32,250 bases of DNA from contig JANNHP010000469.1 in the NCBI GenBank assembly GCA_031404455.1, positions 1 to 32,250 of the forward strand, in the 5' to 3' direction. The notes beneath the pieces are model-generated. The model was not told where the DNA came from. It saw only the letters and a list, made by a program, of their open reading frames with translations, and searched no databases. Made by a program: the position numbers and the translations under genes. Positions 16,985-26,108 of the stretch are shown piece by piece; position 1 is the stretch's first letter, and every line of letters starts with the position of its first letter. The DNA comes from JANNHP01 sp031404455 (GTDB taxonomy: Bacteria; Planctomycetota; JAJSAM01; JAJVHW01).

Positions 16985-17917
16985 TCAGCGCGGCTTCGCG
17001 GCGGCGTCGAGTCCGGGGATCGACTCCTCGTCGATCGCCTTGCGGAGCGACGCGAGCGACGCCCGGCACTGGGTGACGGCCTTCTGCCATTGGTTCGTCG
17101 AGATGGCGAGCGCCTTCACGTTCGTGTTCTCGCGGGAGAGGGCGACGATCCTCGCGCGGATCTCCGTGAGCCGAAGATGGCAGGACCACGCCGTCGCCGC
17201 GTCGGTGACGTCGCCGCGCTTCGGGACCATGCCGAGATCGACCAGGCCCTTCTTGAGTCTCTCGTCCTCGACCGCCATGACGGCATCGAACTCGTCCATC
17301 TGACGGTCGCTCGACTCGGCGATGTGACGGGGGATCACGGCGAGGAGGCGCAGCGCGGCGATGTGCGCGCCGCTTGCGAGGAGCGCGGCGCGGGCGCCGT
17401 CGGGAGATCCCGAGTTCGCCGCGACGACGCGGTCGAGCGCGACGCCCATCTCCCGGACCGCGTCCGAGGCGGGACCGGTCGCGAGGGCCGTCGCCTTGAC
17501 GTTCGTGTTCTTGACCAGGAGGTCGAGGAGGCCGGCGTCGATGCGCCTCAACTCGGCGAAGGACTCGGAGACCTTCGCGAGCGCGATGCGCTGCGACTCG
17601 GGACTGCGCGCGGTGACGAGTTCCGTGAGTTCGGCGCGCGCCCGCTCGGCGTCGTCCATCGCCGTGCGGGCGTCGTCGGCGCAGCGCAGCGCGTCGTCGT
17701 CCGTGACGGCGAGCAGCGCGCTCCTCTCGGCTTGCGCCGCCGACGCGAGGCCCGTGAGCATCCGCCCGACGGCGTCGGCGCGGCGCGACTTCGCGGCGAG
17801 GCGCTCCAGCGGCGTCCGGGCGTCGCGGATCAAGGTCACCAGGAACATCGCGACGAGGAGGAGTGCCGCGCCCGCGGCCATCCAGAGTCCTTCCCTGATG
17901 CCGGGCTTCGTCGTCAT
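16985..17917 (-). CDS. Membrane protein with duplicated chemoreceptor-type four-helix sensor region and no output domain
   Basis: 310 residues from the ATG at 17917, which has a near-perfect AAGGAGGT five bases upstream. One membrane segment spans residues 11-30; the rest is helical and probably periplasmic. Residues 108-165 (ESFAELRRIDAGLLDLLV, then NTNVKATALATGPAS) resemble the end of the four-helix-bundle ligand domain of methyl-accepting chemotaxis proteins. A second copy of that signature is at 262-275 (RENTNVKALAISTN), so the sensor unit seems duplicated. No second membrane segment, HAMP or signalling domain follows. It is divergent from kdpF and shares a 216-base upstream region with it, so a link to potassium sensing is possible but unproven. 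Confidence 0.75.
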   Translation of the reverse strand: MTTKPGIREGLWMAAGAALLLVAMFLVTLIRDARTPLERLAAKSRRADAVGRMLTGLASAAQAERSALLAVTDDDALRCADDARTAMDDAERARAELTELVTARSPESQRIALAKVSESFAELRRIDAGLLDLLVKNTNVKATALATGPASDAVREMGVALDRVVAANSGSPDGARAALLASGAHIAALRLLAVIPRHIAESSDRQMDEFDAVMAVEDERLKKGLVDLGMVPKRGDVTDAATAWSCHLRLTEIRARIVALSRENTNVKALAISTNQWQKAVTQCRASLASLRKAIDEESIPGLDAAAKPR

Positions 17918-17937
17918 GGAGACCTCCTTGGATCGAT

Positions 17938-17947
17938 CGGACGTCCG
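17938..17947. promoter_or_regulatory. Candidate upstream activator site
   Basis: CGGACGTCCG is a perfect 10-base palindrome about 100 bases upstream of the candidate sigma-54 promoter of kdpF. That is the usual distance range for an NtrC-type activator. It also lies about 20 bases upstream of the divergent sensor gene start. One short palindrome in GC-rich DNA can occur by chance, so this is tentative. Confidence 0.25.
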
Positions 17948-18038
17948 GCCCGGCCGCCGTGAGTGCAATCTGCGGGCGAGCCTCGGCCGGCGCATTGCGC
18001 GTCGCACGGCCAAGCGCGGGAGTCGAGCCCGATGCCGA

Positions 18039-18054
18039 CGGCACGGCGACTGCT
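18039..18054 (+). promoter_or_regulatory. Candidate sigma-54 (-24/-12) promoter for the kdp operon
   Basis: CGGCACG-GCGA-CTGCT matches the sigma-54 consensus TGGCACG-N4-TTGCW at all but the first base of each block. It keeps the invariant GG and GC separated by ten bases. Transcription would start near 18065, giving a leader of about 69 bases before kdpF. No equally good -35/-10 pair is visible in this gap. An NtrC-family activator is encoded about 10 kb downstream in the same window, which fits. Confidence 0.5.
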
Positions 18055-18133
18055 GACGCATGCACTCGACGCCGCGATTCGCGCCGATCCGCCTCGGACC
18101 GTCCGCGACGCGTCGCGCAACCCGGAGTCCGAG

Positions 18134-18223
18134 ATGAGCACGGAGCACTGGATCGGAGTCCTGACGGCGGCGGCGCTCTGCGCCTACCTCGTCCACGCCC
18201 TCGTCAGGGCGCAGCGGTACTGA
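18134..18223 (+). CDS. kdpF: Potassium-transporting ATPase small subunit KdpF
   Basis: 29 residues, with GGAG six bases before the ATG. It consists almost entirely of one membrane helix (WIGVLTAAALCAYLVHALV) followed by RAQRY. That matches the size, shape and ending of KdpF, which stabilises the KdpABC complex in the membrane. kdpA begins seven bases after its stop. Confidence 0.9.
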   Translation: MSTEHWIGVLTAAALCAYLVHALVRAQRY

Positions 18224-18230
18224 GGAATCG

Positions 18231-19952
18231 ATGACCCCCAACGGCTGGCTGCAGATCGCGGTCTTCTTCGTCGCTGTGGTCGCTCTGACGAAGCCGCTCG
18301 GCGCGTACATGCACCGCGTCTTCGAGACGGACGACCGTCCGCTCCCGAGCGTGCTCGGCCGGATCGAGCGCTGGTCGATGCGCCTCGTCGGCCGCGGCGC
18401 GGCGGGCGAGCAGACGTGGAAGCGGTACGCGGGATCGATACTCGTGTTCAGCGTGATCGGAATCGTCGTCACCTACCTGATCCAGCGCTTCCAGGACGTG
18501 CTGCCATTCAACCCGCAGGGCTTCCCCCCGGTCGAGCACGCGCTCGCGGTCAACACCGCCGTCAGCTTCACCACGAACACCAACTGGCAGAGCTACGCGG
18601 GCGAATCGACGATGAGCTACTTCACGCAGATGGCGGGGCTCGCGTGGCACAACTTCGTGTCCGCGGCTGCGGGCATCGGCGTGGCGCTCGCGTTCGCTCG
18701 CGGACTCACGCGGCGTTCCGGACCCGACGGAGCGACGACGCTCGGCAGCTTCTGGGCCGACCTCGTCCGCGGCACGGTCTACGTGCTGTTGCCGGTCTCG
18801 CTCGTGCTGGCGGTCGTGTTCGTGGCGGCGGGCATGCCGCAGACGCTCTCGGCCTACAGGGAGGTCACGACGCTCGAAGGCACGAAACAGGTGATCGCGC
18901 TCGGCCCAGTCGCGTCGCAGGAAGTCATCAAGATGCTCGGGACCAACGGCGGCGGCTTCTTCAACGCGAACAGCGCGCACCCGTTCGAGAACCCCTCGCC
19001 GCTGACGAACTTCGTCCAGATGCTGCTGATCTTCGCGATCCCCGCGGGACTCACCTGGACCTACGGGAAGATGGCGAAGGACCAGCGCCAGGGCTGGGCG
19101 ATCTTCAGCGCGATGTCGGTGCTCTTCCTCGCCGGTGCCTCCACGTGCATCTCGGCCGAGGCGCATCCGAATCCAGCGATCGAGGGACTCGGCATCGACC
19201 AGGCGGCGGGGAATCTCGAGGGAAAGGAAGTCCGCTTCGGCGTCGCGGCGACCGCGCTGTTCGCCGCGGTCACGACGGACGCTTCGTGCGGCGCCGTCAA
19301 CGGCATGCACGACAGCTTCACGCCGATCGGCGGACTCGTGCCGCTCGTGAACATCCAGCTCGGCGAGGTGGTGTTCGGCGGCGTCGGCGCGGGGCTCTAC
19401 GCAATGCTCGTCTACGTGGTCCTCGCGGTCTTCATCGCGGGCCTCATGGTCGGCCGCACTCCCGAGTACCTCGGGAAGAAGATCGAGGCCCGCGAGATGA
19501 AGCTCGTGACGGTCTACCTGCTCGTCTTCGCGTTCGTCGTGCTCGTGCCCGCCGCGTGGGCCTGCGTGGCGCCGTACGGCACGAGCTCGCTCAACAACTC
19601 CGGCCCGCACGGACTCTCCGAGATCGTCTACGCGTACTCGAGTGCCGCGGGCAACAACGGCTCCGCGTTCGCGGGGCTGAACGCGAACACGCCGTTCTGG
19701 AACCTCACTCTCGCGGCCGTCATGTTCTTCGGCCGCTTCGCGATGATCGTCCCCGTCCTTGCGATCGCGGGCTCGATGGCGGGGAAGAAGACGGTCGTGC
19801 CCGGCCCGGGGACGTTCCCGACCGACGGCAGTCTCTTCACCGCGCTGCTGGTCGGCGTCGTCGTCATCGTCGGCGCGCTGACGTTCCTGCCCGTGCTCAG
19901 TCTCGGACCGATCGTCGAGCACTTCCTCGCCGGCGCTGGAAGGACGTTCTGA
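18231..19952 (+). CDS. kdpA: Potassium-transporting ATPase, potassium-binding channel subunit KdpA
   Basis: 573 residues, near the usual family length, with GAGGAA before the ATG. All four selectivity-filter regions are recognisable: TNTNWQSYAGESTMSYFTQM, LGTNGGGFFNANSAHPFENP, TDASCGAVNGMHDSFTPIGG and NNSGPHGLSEIVYAYSSAAG. About ten membrane segments are present. It selects potassium and passes it to KdpB in the KdpFABC pump, which scavenges potassium at very low external levels. It is second in an operon whose order kdpF-A-B-C is standard. Confidence 0.97.
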   Translation: MTPNGWLQIAVFFVAVVALTKPLGAYMHRVFETDDRPLPSVLGRIERWSMRLVGRGAAGEQTWKRYAGSILVFSVIGIVVTYLIQRFQDVLPFNPQGFPPVEHALAVNTAVSFTTNTNWQSYAGESTMSYFTQMAGLAWHNFVSAAAGIGVALAFARGLTRRSGPDGATTLGSFWADLVRGTVYVLLPVSLVLAVVFVAAGMPQTLSAYREVTTLEGTKQVIALGPVASQEVIKMLGTNGGGFFNANSAHPFENPSPLTNFVQMLLIFAIPAGLTWTYGKMAKDQRQGWAIFSAMSVLFLAGASTCISAEAHPNPAIEGLGIDQAAGNLEGKEVRFGVAATALFAAVTTDASCGAVNGMHDSFTPIGGLVPLVNIQLGEVVFGGVGAGLYAMLVYVVLAVFIAGLMVGRTPEYLGKKIEAREMKLVTVYLLVFAFVVLVPAAWACVAPYGTSSLNNSGPHGLSEIVYAYSSAAGNNGSAFAGLNANTPFWNLTLAAVMFFGRFAMIVPVLAIAGSMAGKKTVVPGPGTFPTDGSLFTALLVGVVVIVGALTFLPVLSLGPIVEHFLAGAGRTF

Positions 19953-19954
19953 CC

Positions 19955-20040
19955 ATGCACCCCGACGAGGAGCGCAACGACGAGCAGGGGACTCATGTCC
20001 CCGCCGCACTTTCGGCGCGAAGGCGCCGAGAGGAAGAGGC

Positions 20041-20044
<4 letters not shown>
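19955..20044 (+). CDS. Possible 29-residue leader or spacer ORF between kdpA and kdpB
   Basis: An ATG three bases after the kdpA stop opens a 29-codon frame beginning MHPDEERNDEQ and ending RRREEEA. Its TGA overlaps the kdpB ATG (ATGA), so it could couple translation across the gap. It has no membrane segment and no family. Third-position GC falls in its second half, where two hairpins lie, so it may be only a chance frame through a repeat. Confidence 0.25.
19987..20029. repeat. Two adjacent hairpins in the kdpA-kdpB gap
   Basis: GGGGAC-TCAT-GTCCCC at 19987-20002 is a perfect six-base stem with a four-base loop. TCGGCGC-GAAG-GCGCCGA at 20012-20029 is a perfect seven-base stem with a GAAG tetraloop. 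The kdpB ribosome binding site AGGAAGAGG follows directly at 20031-20039. The hairpins could protect the message, modulate kdpB translation, or be remnants of a dispersed palindromic element. Confidence 0.6.
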
Positions 20045-22092
<2,048 letters not shown>

Positions 22093-22127
22093 GCGTGGGC
22101 GATGAAGCTCGATTCGCCCTTCGTTTG

Positions 22128-22205
22128 GCAGGGGCGAGGCACGCCTCGCCCAGTTCGCTTTCAGTCCCGGCGCATGGAACCGGGCGACGCATGCGTCGCC
22201 CCTGC
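22128..22205. repeat. REP-like palindromic pair between kdpB and kdpC
   Basis: The element is bounded by a 10-base inverted repeat, GCAGGGGCGA at 22128-22137 and its complement at 22196-22205. Each end is itself a palindrome: GGGCGAGGC-AC-GCCTCGCCC at 22132-22151 and a perfect 20-base palindrome at 22182-22201. The ends share the AGGGGCG edge seen in the element at 16825-16970, so both probably belong to one dispersed family. It could lower kdpC expression relative to kdpB or stabilise the upstream message. Confidence 0.7.
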
Positions 22206-22224
22206 AACGACAGGAACACACGTC

Positions 22225-22848
22225 ATGAAGACGACATGGGTCCTCGCGCTCCGCGCCGCGGCCGTGACGCTCGTCCTCACGGGCCTCGTCTACCCGCTCG
22301 CCGTCTGGGGGATCGCGCAGGTCGCGTTCCCGCGGCAGGCGAACGGGAGCATCGTGACGGACGAGTCCGGCGCGGCCATCGGCTCGGAGCTGATCGGCCA
22401 GGCGTTCACGAACCCGGCGTACGTGCAGTCGCGTCCGTCGGCGGCGGGCACGTCCAGGGACGGTCACGGCGCCGAGTTCACGGTCTCGTCGGGCAGCAAC
22501 CTCGGGCCGACGTCGAAGAAGCTGCACGACGACGTCGCGGCGCGCGTGGAGGCGTTGAATAGGGACAACCCGAACGCGCGCGGCCCCGTGCCCGCGGAGC
22601 TCGTCACGACCTCTGCCAGCGGACTCGATCCGCACTTGAGCCCCGCGTCGGTCGCGTGGCAGGTCCCGCGCATCGCGGCGGCCCGCGGCGTGGCGGAGCA
22701 CCGCGTGCGAGCGATCGTCGCGGAGCACGCCGAGGGTCGTGACCTCGGCCTCCTCGGAGAGCCCCGCGTGAACGTGCTCGCGCTGAACATGGCGTTGGAT
22801 GGTCGTTTCGGCCGAGCGTCCGCGCAGGCGAGCATTCCTCCGAAGTGA
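22225..22848 (+). CDS. kdpC: Potassium-transporting ATPase subunit KdpC
   Basis: 207 residues from the ATG at 22225, with AGGAA nine bases upstream. The frame is open further back to 22102, but that part crosses the palindromic repeat. One N-terminal membrane segment (AVTLVLTGLVYPLAVWGI) is followed by typical KdpC motifs: GSELIGQAFTNPAYVQSRPS, SSGSNLGPTSK, VPAELVTTSASGLDPHLSP and LGLLGEPRVNVLALNMAL. It is an essential accessory subunit of the pump. Its TGA overlaps the GTG of the KdpD-like gene, which implies coupled expression of pump and sensor. Confidence 0.96.
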   Translation: MKTTWVLALRAAAVTLVLTGLVYPLAVWGIAQVAFPRQANGSIVTDESGAAIGSELIGQAFTNPAYVQSRPSAAGTSRDGHGAEFTVSSGSNLGPTSKKLHDDVAARVEALNRDNPNARGPVPAELVTTSASGLDPHLSPASVAWQVPRIAAARGVAEHRVRAIVAEHAEGRDLGLLGEPRVNVLALNMALDGRFGRASAQASIPPK

Positions 22849-24008
22849 CGCCGGCGCCGCCTCCCCGCCCCCGCTCCGAGGACTTCCTCGAACTCGTCCA
22901 GCGCAGCAAGCGCGGACACCTGAAGCTCTACGTCGGGTTCGCCGCCGGCGTCGGCAAGACGTACCGGATGCTCGAGGAGGCGCACGCGCTCGCGAAGCGC
23001 GGCGTCGGCGTGGTCCTCGCCTACGTCGAGACGCACGGACGGCCGGAGACCGCGGCGCTCGTGACGGGTCTCGACGTCGTGCCGCGCAGCGCCGTCGCGT
23101 ACCGCGGAGTCGTCGTCGAGGAGATGGACCTCGACGCGGTCCTCGCGCGACGTCCCGAGGTGGCGGTGGTGGACGAGATCCCCCACACGAACGCGCCCGG
23201 CTCGCGCAACCGCAGGCGCTGGCAGGATGTCGAGGAACTCCTCGCCGCGGGGATCAACGTCATCGGCGCTCTCAACATCCAGCACGTCGAGAGCCTGAAG
23301 GACATCGTGGAGCACGCGACGCACGTGACGATCCGCGAGACGGTGCCCGACGCCTTCCTCAGGGCCGCGGACCAGATCGTGAACCTCGACCTCGCGATCG
23401 AGGACCTCCGCGAGCGCCTGAAGTCCGGGAAGATCTACTCCGCGGACAAGATCGACTCCGCGCTCGATCACTTCTTCAAGCCGGAGAACCTCGGCACGCT
23501 CCGGGAACTCGCGCTTCGAGAAGTGGCCGACAGCCTCGTGCGCGAAGGCGACGCTCGTGCCGCGAGGCCGGTGGAGGACCGCGGCGGGGCGACGCTCGGC
23601 CGTGTGATGGTGTGCATGGCGTCGAACTCTCCCCGCGCGGCGGCGCTGCTCCGGCGCGGTTCGCGCATCGCGGGCCGGCTCTCGACGAGCTGGTTCGTCG
23701 TCTACGTGGAGACGCCGGACGAGTCGCCCGAGCGGATCGACGCCGCGGCGCAGCGGCACCTCCTCGCGAACATCGAGCTCGCGCGCGAACTCGGCGCGGA
23801 GGTCGCGCGCCTGCGCGGGCGCGATCCGGTGGCCGCGATCCTCGACTTCGCGCGCTCGCACAACGTCGGACACGTGGTGATCGGACGCTCGCGGCAGCCG
23901 TGGTGGCGCCGAGCTCTCGGCCGTTCCGTGCCGCATCGGATCCTCGAGGAGGCCCACGACCTCGACGTCCAGTTCGTCGCCGACACCGACGCGGAGGACC
24001 GCTCGTGA
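22845..24008 (+). CDS. kdpD: Short KdpD: sensor plus USP-like domains only, without kinase
   Basis: 387 residues from the GTG at 22845, which overlaps the kdpC stop. The KdpD sensor domain (about 18-230) includes Walker A GFAAGVGKT (31-39), VEVAVVDEIPHTNAPGSRN-type text near 105-120 and INVIGALNIQHVESLKD. A universal-stress-protein-like domain follows at about 245-380, ending GHVVIGRSRQPWWRRAL. Full KdpD proteins are about 900 residues and continue into four membrane helices and a histidine kinase; here both are absent. Short KdpD forms are known in some other bacteria. The stop overlaps the start of a separate kinase gene, so this is probably a genuine split and not an error. It likely senses potassium or cyclic-di-AMP status in the cytoplasm. 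Confidence 0.9.
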   Translation: MTPAPPPRPRSEDFLELVQRSKRGHLKLYVGFAAGVGKTYRMLEEAHALAKRGVGVVLAYVETHGRPETAALVTGLDVVPRSAVAYRGVVVEEMDLDAVLARRPEVAVVDEIPHTNAPGSRNRRRWQDVEELLAAGINVIGALNIQHVESLKDIVEHATHVTIRETVPDAFLRAADQIVNLDLAIEDLRERLKSGKIYSADKIDSALDHFFKPENLGTLRELALREVADSLVREGDARAARPVEDRGGATLGRVMVCMASNSPRAAALLRRGSRIAGRLSTSWFVVYVETPDESPERIDAAAQRHLLANIELARELGAEVARLRGRDPVAAILDFARSHNVGHVVIGRSRQPWWRRALGRSVPHRILEEAHDLDVQFVADTDAEDRS

Positions 24009-25861
24009 GCCTCCGCGCGAAGCTGCTGCTCGCCCAGATCCCGATCGTGGCGGCGCTGGTGCTCCTCGCCGTGGTCGCGAGCGTGGCGACGAAGTCGCTG
24101 GGCCACGGCGCGCGCGGGCTCCTGCGGGAGAACTACAAGAGCGTCCTCGCCGCGCAGGCGATGAAGGAGGCGGTCGAGCGGGTGGACAGCGGCGTCCTCC
24201 TCATCGCGGCCGGGCGCCGGGACGAGGGCGCGCACCAGATCGCGTCCCACCGCACGCGCTTCGAGCGCGAGCTCGCCGTGCAGGAAGGCAACATCACCGA
24301 GCCCGGCGAGCGCGAGCTGACGCAACGCCTCCGCGCGTCCTGGCTCTCGTACGAGTCGTCCGTCGTCCGATTCCTTTCGCTGCCGGAGAACGCCGAGCTG
24401 AGCAGCGTGTATCTCGCCGGCGTGAAGCCCGGCTTCCTCGCCGTGAGGGACGGCGCCGAAGGGATCCAGGTGCTGAACCACGACGCGATGACGAGGAAGA
24501 GCGACGCCGCCGAGACCGCCGCGCGACGGCTCGAGACGTTCCTCGCCGTCGTGGCCCTCGCGGGGTGCGCGCTCGGGATCACCGCCTCGGCCGCGATGAC
24601 GACGCGTCTCCTGCGTCCGCTCTCGGTCCTCGGCCAGACGGCGAAGCGCATCGGCGAGGGCGATCTCGCGGTTCGCGCACGCGTGGACGGCAAGGACGAG
24701 ATCGCCGCCCTCGCCGCGGAGTTCAACGCCATGGCGGAGAGGATCGAGGCCTACCGCAAGAGCTCGCTCGGCGAACTGCTCGAGGCGCAGAGCGCGATGC
24801 AGGCGGCGATCGACAGCCTGCCCGATCCGGTCGTCGTCCTCTCCGCGGGCCGCGAGGTGCTGCGCGTGAACGCGGCCGCGGAGAAGCTCCTCGGCGTCGA
24901 TCCCGACCGGAGCGGCGCAGGGGCGCTCGCGTCCGTGCCGGTCCCTCTCCTCGATGCGATCGAACGCGCGCGGCGCCACGTGCTCGGCGGCAAGGGCGCG
25001 TACGTGCCGGGCGGACTCGAGGAGGCGGTCGTCGTCGCGACGAGCGAGGGCGAGGTCCATCTCCTGCCGCGCGCCACGCCCGTGTACTCGATGGAGGGCG
25101 CCGTCGTCGCGACGACGGTCGTCCTGCAGAACGTGAGCCGTCTCGTGCGCTCGGAGCGGCGCCACACCGACCTCGTTGCGACGGTGGCCCACGAGTTCCG
25201 CACGCCGCTCACGTCGCTGCGCATGGCCATCCACCTCTGCACCGAGCAGACGGTCGGTCCGCTCACCGAGAAACAGGCGGACCTCCTCTTCGCGGCGCGC
25301 GAGGACTGCGAACGGCTGCAGACGATCGTCGACGAGTTCCTCCACGTCTCGCGACTGCACTCGGGCGCGGTGCCGCTCGCGAAGAGTGACGTGGATCCGG
25401 AGGATCTCGTGTCGGCCGTGATCGGCTCGCACGAGCGCGCCGCCGCGCAGCGCTCGGTGCGGCTCGTCGCCGAGACGCTTCCGGGGCTCCCCCGCCTCGA
25501 CGTCGACCGCGAGCGGATCCTCGTCGCGCTCGACAACCTCGTCGTCAACGCGCTGCGCTTCGCGCCCGAGGGCAGCGACGTCGTCGTCCGCGCGAAGTCG
25601 GCCGGAGAAGTCGTCCGCATCGAGGTCGAGGACAAAGGACCGGGCGTGCCCGCCGAGTACCGCGAGTCGATCTTCGAGCGCAGCGTGCGCGTCCCCGGCT
25701 CGCCCGGCAGCGGCGCGGGCCTCGGGCTCTTCATCGCGCGCGAGACGGTTCAGGCGCACGGCGGACGCATCGGCGTGGACAGCGAAGTCGGCCGCGGGAG
25801 CACGTTCTGGATCGAACTCGACGCCGCTGGCGAGGCGCCCGCGGCGCCGAGACATTCATGA
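24005..25861 (+). CDS. Sensor histidine kinase with periplasmic helical domain, HAMP and PAS
   Basis: 618 residues from the GTG at 24005, overlapping the short-kdpD stop. Membrane segments lie at about 8-28 and 180-203, enclosing a helical periplasmic domain. HAMP follows (RLLRPLSVLGQTAKRIGEGD), then a PAS-like domain near 260-380 (AIDSLPDPVVVLSAGREVLR). The phosphorylated residue is His396 in TVAHEFRTPLTSLR. The ATPase boxes are DNLVVNALRFAPEG (N), DKGPGVP (G1) and GAGLGLFIARETVQAHGG (G2). Its layout differs from the kinase half of KdpD, but its position makes it the likely kinase for kdp control. No receiver gene follows directly; the nearest with an output domain is at 27364-28746. Confidence 0.92.
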   Translation: MSLRAKLLLAQIPIVAALVLLAVVASVATKSLGHGARGLLRENYKSVLAAQAMKEAVERVDSGVLLIAAGRRDEGAHQIASHRTRFERELAVQEGNITEPGERELTQRLRASWLSYESSVVRFLSLPENAELSSVYLAGVKPGFLAVRDGAEGIQVLNHDAMTRKSDAAETAARRLETFLAVVALAGCALGITASAAMTTRLLRPLSVLGQTAKRIGEGDLAVRARVDGKDEIAALAAEFNAMAERIEAYRKSSLGELLEAQSAMQAAIDSLPDPVVVLSAGREVLRVNAAAEKLLGVDPDRSGAGALASVPVPLLDAIERARRHVLGGKGAYVPGGLEEAVVVATSEGEVHLLPRATPVYSMEGAVVATTVVLQNVSRLVRSERRHTDLVATVAHEFRTPLTSLRMAIHLCTEQTVGPLTEKQADLLFAAREDCERLQTIVDEFLHVSRLHSGAVPLAKSDVDPEDLVSAVIGSHERAAAQRSVRLVAETLPGLPRLDVDRERILVALDNLVVNALRFAPEGSDVVVRAKSAGEVVRIEVEDKGPGVPAEYRESIFERSVRVPGSPGSGAGLGLFIARETVQAHGGRIGVDSEVGRGSTFWIELDAAGEAPAAPRHS

Positions 25862-25881
25862 GGCGGGAAGGGTTCTCGCCT
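25861..25881 (+). terminator. Hairpin directly after the histidine kinase stop
   Basis: AGGCGGGAA-GGG-TTCTCGCCT forms a nine-base stem with one G-T pair and begins at the last base of the stop codon. No T-run follows, so termination strength is uncertain, but it marks a likely end of the kdp operon. Confidence 0.45.
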
Positions 25882-26044
25882 GAACTCCGGGAGGCGCACT
25901 GTCCCGTCGCGTCCGATCCGCCGCCGCTGCAAGCGCCAACGCTCCGCCGCGCCATAGGGCGCGCCGAAGAACGCCGCATGCGCTCACCGAACACGTCGCA
26001 CGCGGGCCGGGTCGCCGAGTCGGCGAGAGCCTTCCGACGCGATG
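25882..26044. other. Intergenic stretch without a convincing gene
   Basis: This lies between the kdp operon and the aldo/keto reductase gene, which is on the opposite strand. A 63-codon frame crosses it (25858-26049), but its third-position GC is clearly lower than in real neighbours and it starts within the terminator-like hairpin. I see no RNA gene or regulatory motif. Confidence 0.4.
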
Positions 26045-26108
26045 ACTAGCAGCCTGGCGGACACAGGGCGGTGAGCTCGCGCGACCCGTGCCCCGCCAGG
26101 CTGCTAGT
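26045..26108. terminator. Long CTAG-tipped hairpin between convergent genes
   Basis: ACTAGCAGCCTGGCGG at 26045-26060 is matched by its perfect complement at 26093-26108. The enclosed 32 bases can add a further short stem. The TAG stop codon of the aldo/keto reductase (26104-26106) lies within the right arm. With the kdp operon ending on one side and the reductase on the other, it is suited to end transcription from both directions, although no T-run is present. Confidence 0.6.

Noticed and set aside
17962..17980. Possible minus-strand sigma-54 site for the orphan sensor gene (TTGCA -12 block)
   Set aside because: The invariant GG of the -24 block is broken (reads TCGCCCG).
17984..17998. Second GG-N10-GC pattern upstream of kdpF
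   Set aside because: The -12 block TTGC is good but the -24 block (CGGCCGG) is poor; the site at 18039 fits better overall.
22845..24008. Short KdpD as the product of a frameshift in a full-length KdpD
   Set aside because: The next gene starts in an overlap typical of this operon and has its own membrane helices, HAMP and PAS, not the KdpD membrane and kinase half.
25858..26049. 63-codon frame overlapping the histidine kinase stop as ATGA
   Set aside because: Its third-position GC is about 79% by hand count, lower than in the neighbouring real genes. It opens inside a terminator-like hairpin and ends in another, and has no recognisable feature.
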